DNA of 11,147 bases from Desulfovibrio sp. (GTDB taxonomy: Bacteria; Desulfobacterota; Desulfovibrionia; Desulfovibrionales; Desulfovibrionaceae): assembly GCA_003512875.1 (NCBI GenBank), contig DONZ01000180.1, positions 1 through 11,147 on the forward strand, written 5' to 3'. Below the pieces are notes generated by a model, which ran no database searches, was not told where the DNA came from, and worked only from the letters and a program-made list of their open reading frames with translations. The position numbers and the translations under genes are program-made. Below are positions 7,770 through 11,147 of this stretch, one piece after another (position 1 is the first letter of the stretch; each line of letters starts with the position of its first letter).

Positions 7770-9095
7770 TTAGCGCGCTTTGCTCAGGCGCGTGCTTATG
7801 TTGCTGCGTACCCATTTAGGGTCGATCCATTCCTTAGGCTGAACGGCGATTCCTCCCAAATATATTCCGAAGTGCACATGATCGCCGACGGCAAGCCCCG
7901 TTGTGCCCGTCGTGCCGATGATTTGCCCTTTTTCAACGGTGTCGCCGACAGCGACAAACAGTTCCGTAAGGTGGGAATAAATGGAATTAAGTCCCATTCC
8001 GTGTTCAAGGATGACGAGGTTGCCGTAAATGCCGTTATAGCCGGCGAAAACAACGGTTCCATGATTTCCGGCAGGAACATTGTCTTTTGCGACAGAAGCG
8101 AAATCATAGCCCAAATGGACCTGCTTATCAATTTCTTTTTCACCGAGGTAATAGGTTCTTCTGTCGCCGAACTGGGCTTTCACGGCGGAACGGGGCAGAA
8201 TTTTAAAATCATTTTCCCATTTCGGCTTAGGGCTTGTGTTTTTTGTGCAAACGTCGGAAATAAGCTGGTCGTTCTGCTTTCTGATATTGCCGTTTGCCTC
8301 TATGTAACGCTCAAGCGTTGTTTCTTTGCCGGGTGCGATTTTTTTTAATTCTTCCTCTTTCAATGTTAAAAAGGTTTCGGTGATTTTCACCTTGTCCGTA
8401 GGATAATTCCTGTTGACGGCATTGACGATTAAACGGCTTTCGGTGATGTTTCCCGCCGTGTCTTCCGCTATGATCTGCGGAAAATATTCGGAACTTGACA
8501 AAAATTCGGGAAAGGCGAAAAGGCAGGCATAGGTGTTTTCTTTTTGTTTGAAAGCGGGGAAAAAGATGTCGTTCACGAAAATACCCGTTTGGGTCAATTC
8601 TTCGGAGGCGGTATAAACAATCAGCGCCGTTCCTCCCCTGTGTATGGTGGGAGGCGTTATTTCAACCGCGATGCGGGGGTGTTTGTTGTCCATGACGAGG
8701 GGAAGCTCGCGGGTGGTGCTGTTGCCTTTGTTGAAGCCGGCGAAAGACGCGTCATGTGTTGTGACGATGAGCGTGAACGCTCCCTCCGGAAGTTTCGCGT
8801 CTTCCAGCGTAAAGGCGTATTCTGTGGATTTTGGCGAATCCGCATAGTTTTTTTCATAAAGCTCTAAGGTTTTGCCTCCCCGTTTGACGGAAACCTTTAT
8901 TTTTCTGATACCAGAAGTGTCGGCGGCGATGACTTTTATTTCTTTGCGCGGACCGATTTTTTGACCGAGTTCTTTATTGTCGACACTGAAGCTTATGCTC
9001 GGACCTTGTAAATCTTTCAGAAAGACATATCCGAAAAGTACAATCAATGTTAGGGAAATCAAGGCGATAATTGTACTTAGTTTTGATTTAAGCAT
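7770..9095 (-). CDS. membrane-anchored M23 family metallopeptidase (441 aa)
   Basis: The protein is predicted to cut peptidoglycan cross-bridges in the periplasm. An N-terminal membrane anchor or uncleaved signal (about 8-26, short KSK before it) is followed by two probable Ig-like beta domains. The first spans about 31-137, with the DTSGI turn typical of such folds; the second, about 138-228, ends near AEDTAGNI. A linker leads to the LytM/M23 domain (about 320-425). The zinc and catalytic residues are present: H327 and D331 in HLGYD, H375 in YSHL, and H406/H408 in DHVHFGI, so the enzyme should be active. Its ATG overlaps the CBS gene's stop by 8 nt, indicating translational coupling; AGGAGG lies about 12 nt upstream, inside the CBS gene. 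The oxidoreductase gene follows after 63 nt. No division or envelope partner is visible nearby, so its precise role (growth, separation or regulation of another enzyme) is open. Confidence 0.9.
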   Translation of the reverse strand: MLKSKLSTIIALISLTLIVLFGYVFLKDLQGPSISFSVDNKELGQKIGPRKEIKVIAADTSGIRKIKVSVKRGGKTLELYEKNYADSPKSTEYAFTLEDAKLPEGAFTLIVTTHDASFAGFNKGNSTTRELPLVMDNKHPRIAVEITPPTIHRGGTALIVYTASEELTQTGIFVNDIFFPAFKQKENTYACLFAFPEFLSSSEYFPQIIAEDTAGNITESRLIVNAVNRNYPTDKVKITETFLTLKEEELKKIAPGKETTLERYIEANGNIRKQNDQLISDVCTKNTSPKPKWENDFKILPRSAVKAQFGDRRTYYLGEKEIDKQVHLGYDFASVAKDNVPAGNHGTVVFAGYNGIYGNLVILEHGMGLNSIYSHLTELFVAVGDTVEKGQIIGTTGTTGLAVGDHVHFGIYLGGIAVQPKEWIDPKWVRSNISTRLSKAR

Positions 9096-9528
9096 GGGTG
9101 CTTTCTTCCTCCTCTTTCGGCAATAAGGAAAGTGCTATTTTTATGAAATCGGCTTCGGTGAGAATACCCACTAAAATATCGCCCACGACAACGGGCAGGC
9201 AGCCGTATTTTAATTTCAAGAGTAAATTTCCCGCTTCAGCGATGGAAAGTTCGGGCGCTGCGCAGACAATATCCGTTTGCATGATGTCTTTGACCAGAAT
9301 GGCTTGGTTGATTTCTGTTTTGGTTTGTTCGTCAATGTCAGCCAACTGCGAAATGGTGTGATTGAGCAAATCCCTGTGCGTGACAAGTCCGCAGAAACGT
9401 CCGTCGGAATTGACAACAGGCGCATGGCGGATTTGGGCGCCTTCCATGAGTTGTTTCACGTCGTGCAAAGAGTCCGTAGGCTTAATAGTGTAGACACTAT
9501 CCGTCATATAATTCTGGACTGATAACAT
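9088..9528 (-). CDS. CBS-pair domain protein (146 aa)
   Basis: The protein is made almost entirely of two CBS motifs (Bateman module): residues 7-60 starting MTDSVYTI, and 82-134 starting MQTDIVCA. Each repeat ends in the G-h-x-T-x-x-D signature that in this family contacts the phosphate or ribose of adenine nucleotides: GLVTHRD (T50, D53) and GILTEAD (T124, D127). It has no membrane, DNA-binding or catalytic segment, so it is a stand-alone soluble ligand sensor that presumably acts on a partner protein. The start at 9528 has AAGGGGGG directly upstream, a G-rich and unusual ribosome binding site; no better in-frame start is visible. The final 8 nt overlap the M23 gene. A promoter lies at about 9576-9605, making this the first gene of the leftward operon. 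Confidence 0.92.
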   Translation of the reverse strand: MLSVQNYMTDSVYTIKPTDSLHDVKQLMEGAQIRHAPVVNSDGRFCGLVTHRDLLNHTISQLADIDEQTKTEINQAILVKDIMQTDIVCAAPELSIAEAGNLLLKLKYGCLPVVVGDILVGILTEADFIKIALSLLPKEEEESTHA

Positions 9529-9575
9529 AAGCCCCCCTTTGTTATAGGTTATTATCGGTGCCGGATATTCATTTT

Positions 9576-9605
9576 AATTTACTCTGTAAAGAGGCACTTC
9601 GTCAA
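9576..9605 (-). promoter_or_regulatory. candidate promoter of the CBS-M23-oxidoreductase operon
   Basis: On the minus strand TTGACG (9605-9600) is separated by 18 nt from TAAATT (9581-9576). The -35 matches 5 of 6 bases and the -10 4 of 6. Transcription would start near 9569, leaving a leader of about 40 nt before the CBS start. A second option is the TATAAC closer to the gene (near 9540), which lacks a good -35. Confidence 0.4.
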
Positions 9606-9827
9606 GAAAAGCCCCGGAATAATTTTTAAGAAACTGAAACTTACGGGTGTTTGGAGCGTTGTATTTGTAATTTTTGATTTGCCGGAATAAGGGAATGTGG
9701 TATGTGACAAGTGAAAGCTAAAAAAGCGTTTTGTTGGTGTTGTTATTTTTAATGCTGCTTAGTCTATTTGATTAGATTTTTTTTACTATTATATTGATAA
9801 TTTTATTAAAAATATTTATTTCAATAA
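9606..9827. other. intergenic stretch, composition falling from host-like to AT-rich
   Basis: I see no gene here. Sampled 60-nt lines drop from about 40% G+C (9601-9660) to 35% (9661-9720) and 27% (9721-9780). The left edge of the AT-rich segment is therefore near 9700-9720. The 9-bp CCGGAATAA occurs at 9614-9622 and 9682-9690. No clear terminator for the Abi gene is visible; AT-rich palindromic stretches near 9770-9827 are too weak to call. Confidence 0.5.
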
Positions 9828-10778
9828 CTAAGCAATTTCTTTGAAATGTATTGTAACTATTTTTAAAAGTTCAAAAAAATCTGAAATATCTTTGTTTTTA
9901 ATAAAATATCCATTTTGTGTGACACGGTTATAAATTTTTTCTTCTAATTCATTTTTAATTTCGGTTTTATGATCTTCATTGGTTGTTATTGAAAAATAAA
10001 CATATAAAACAGCTATAATATCGTAAAGTAATTTTTTGTTTTTATTTTGTTTATAAAGATTTCTTGTATAAGATGAAGTAGATAATATTTGGGAAAGATT
10101 ATAATTTTTTTGTATTTTATCTTTTAAAGAAATATTATTGAGGAGACAATTATTATGTGCAACCGCATTCCTGATAATTCGTATATTCCAAAGTAATTTT
10201 TCTATCTTATCTTTATCGTCAGGATAAAAAGTTTTGTTGTAGAACTCATAAAATTTTATAAAATTACCAAATGATAATAATTCGATAAAACACCAGACAG
10301 GGTAATCAGGTTTATATTTTTCTGCTAATGCATATGTGTAATTATTTTTGTTTTTACAGGCATTTTCAATATCTATTTGGCAAGTTGATTTTTGCTTCAT
10401 AAACTCCTTAACTATTGTATAACCGTCATCTTCATTGTTATTGGTAACTTTACATAGAAGCATTGTTTTTAATTTATGTTCAATATCTATAACCAGTTTC
10501 AATAAGATTCGTCTGAGTCTGAAGTCTAAAATTGATAATTCTTTTAAATAAAGAAAATCTAAATTGATATATTTTCCGGGGTTAGGTTGAGTTGATGGAA
10601 ACTTTGAGTAATTTTTACAATAAGATTTTATTCTGAAATAGGAGTTTGACTCACTTAAAAATTTTTCAGCTTCTTCTTTTGTAATCAAAGAAAAAGATAT
10701 TCCTTTGGATTCAATATGGGCAATTTGTTCTTGAAAATTTAATTTTTGTTTTTTCATAGTAAAAAAATATGGGTTCAT
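9828..10778 (-). CDS. Abi_2 family abortive-infection-like protein (AbiD/AbiF type), HEPN motif
   Basis: The 316-residue protein fits the Abi_2 (AbiD/AbiF) plan: an N-terminal QEQIAHIESKGI segment, YFRIKSYCKNY (47-57) in place of the family's YYRLSGY motif, a helix with LDFRLRRILLKLVIDIEHKL (84-103), and RNAVAHNNCL (203-212). R203-x4-H208 is the HEPN-type catalytic pair, so an RNase that acts on phage infection or another stress is the best reading. There is no membrane segment or obvious antitoxin partner. Two starts are possible: ATG 10778 (poor site, AAAAAAG just upstream) and ATG 10757 (begins MKKQKLNF, resembling the usual family N-terminus, but with no visible Shine-Dalgarno). Base composition is far below the neighbours (18% and 32% G+C in two sampled lines) and codons are strongly A/T-ending, which suggests horizontal acquisition. 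Confidence 0.85.
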   Translation of the reverse strand: MNPYFFTMKKQKLNFQEQIAHIESKGISFSLITKEEAEKFLSESNSYFRIKSYCKNYSKFPSTQPNPGKYINLDFLYLKELSILDFRLRRILLKLVIDIEHKLKTMLLCKVTNNNEDDGYTIVKEFMKQKSTCQIDIENACKNKNNYTYALAEKYKPDYPVWCFIELLSFGNFIKFYEFYNKTFYPDDKDKIEKLLWNIRIIRNAVAHNNCLLNNISLKDKIQKNYNLSQILSTSSYTRNLYKQNKNKKLLYDIIAVLYVYFSITTNEDHKTEIKNELEEKIYNRVTQNGYFIKNKDISDFFELLKIVTIHFKEIA

Positions 10779-10827
10779 CTTTTTTCAAAGAATCCCCCAT
10801 ACAAAAACAGATGTTTTCGATCAGTAA

Positions 10828-10860
10828 GAATAATATTATTCATAATTCATAAAATGTCAA
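10828..10860 (-). promoter_or_regulatory. Abi gene promoter with overlapping perfect palindrome
   Basis: On the minus strand a perfect TTGACA (10860-10855) is followed after 16 nt by TAATAT (10838-10833, 4 of 6). TATTAT at 19-nt spacing is an alternative. A perfect 14-bp palindrome, GAATAATATTATTC (10828-10841), covers the -10, and a tandem ATTCATA repeat (10838-10851) fills the spacer. Transcription would start near 10826, about 48 nt before ATG 10778. The palindrome is well placed to act as an operator, possibly for autorepression; no separate regulator gene is visible. Confidence 0.55.
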
Positions 10861-10914
10861 CAGTGAAATACGGTGGTATTGGAGAGCATATATTTTTTAC
10901 AATTTTAGCCTTTC

Positions 10915-11147
10915 CTACGCGCGGATGAAAATATTTTCCGGCAGGGGGGGAAGTTCGAGGTCTTCGCTGAACCGGATGTATCCTTTGAGTCCCGGGTGCA
11001 GGGTATCGACCTGCTTTTGGGCGTGGTTATAAAGCGTGTAGCCGGAACGGTCTATGCGGGGTCTTTCCATGCAGGGCAGGAGAAGGGAGGCGTTTTTTTC
11101 ATTGCTCCATGTGCTGCGCACATCGACTTCATAAAAAAGAGGTTTGA
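10915..11147 (-). CDS. unrecognised protein, C-terminal part only
   Basis: The frame is open from the right window edge to the TAG at 10915-10917, about 77 residues. The 5' part lies outside; the GTG at 11121 is not a likely start because the frame continues upstream with coding-like sequence (KPLFYEVDV). The visible part contains RSTWSNEKNASLLLPCMERP, GYTLYNHAQKQVDTLHPGLKG and an acidic, proline-rich end (SEDLELPPLPENIF). There is no membrane segment. I do not recognise the family. Base composition is host-like, unlike the adjacent Abi gene, so the right edge of the AT-rich islet falls between 10860 and 10915. Confidence 0.65.
   Translation of the reverse strand, partial: KPLFYEVDVRSTWSNEKNASLLLPCMERPRIDRSGYTLYNHAQKQVDTLHPGLKGYIRFSEDLELPPLPENIFIRA

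Noticed and set aside
9614-9690. Direct repeat CCGGAATAA (9614-9622 and 9682-9690)
   Set aside because: It is only 9 bp, both copies lie left of the Abi gene rather than flanking it, and no integrase is present, so it is not supported as an attachment site.
9760-9785. AGTCTA / TAGATT hairpin followed by eight T on the plus strand
   Set aside because: The stem is 6 bp, AT-rich, with a wobble pair, and no plus-strand gene lies upstream. It is likely chance in AT-rich DNA.

Overview
The window looks like chromosomal DNA of a medium-GC Desulfovibrionaceae-type (Desulfobacterota) bacterium. This placement is inference. It rests on a MutL of the endonuclease type (as in bacteria without MutH), a very large FAD plus iron-sulfur plus double-CCG 2-hydroxyacid oxidoreductase of a type common in anaerobic lactate oxidisers, and overall gene style. 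No rRNA, tRNA, CRISPR array, insertion sequence or integrase is visible. Host-like lines sampled by eye have about 40-55% G+C; lines inside the gene at 9828-10778 have about 18-32%.

Left part, plus strand: the 3' portion of mutL (cut by the window edge), then a small gene for a DUF1413-like protein preceded by a striking 36-nt AT-only-rich inverted repeat, then a three-helix membrane phosphoglycerol-transferase-like enzyme (OpgB/LTA-synthase superfamily) closed by a strong intrinsic terminator. A roughly 440-bp region without a convincing protein gene follows. It contains a second, very clean plus-strand terminator just before the convergent oxidoreductase gene, so a short non-coding transcript is possible there.

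Middle part, minus strand, read right to left: a CBS-pair protein, a membrane-anchored M23 metallopeptidase whose start codon overlaps the CBS stop by 8 nt, and the 1203-residue FAD/Fe-S oxidoreductase 63 nt further on. They look like one operon started by a promoter near 9576-9605. A small inverted repeat sits in front of the oxidoreductase gene. The CBS protein probably senses adenine nucleotides, the peptidase trims peptidoglycan in the periplasm, and the oxidoreductase feeds electrons from D-lactate or a similar 2-hydroxyacid into the chain. Why they are grouped is not known to me.

Right part, minus strand: a single Abi_2-family (AbiD/AbiF-like) gene with a HEPN-type R-x4-H motif, strongly AT-rich compared with its neighbours. 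It has its own promoter, and a perfect 14-bp palindrome lies over the -10 element. This is the likeliest horizontally acquired and defence-related item. The window ends in the 3' end of an unrecognised gene of host-like composition. I see no multi-gene novel system; the best leads are the AT-rich Abi islet, the candidate non-coding transcript at 3773-4090, and the CBS/M23/oxidoreductase operon.
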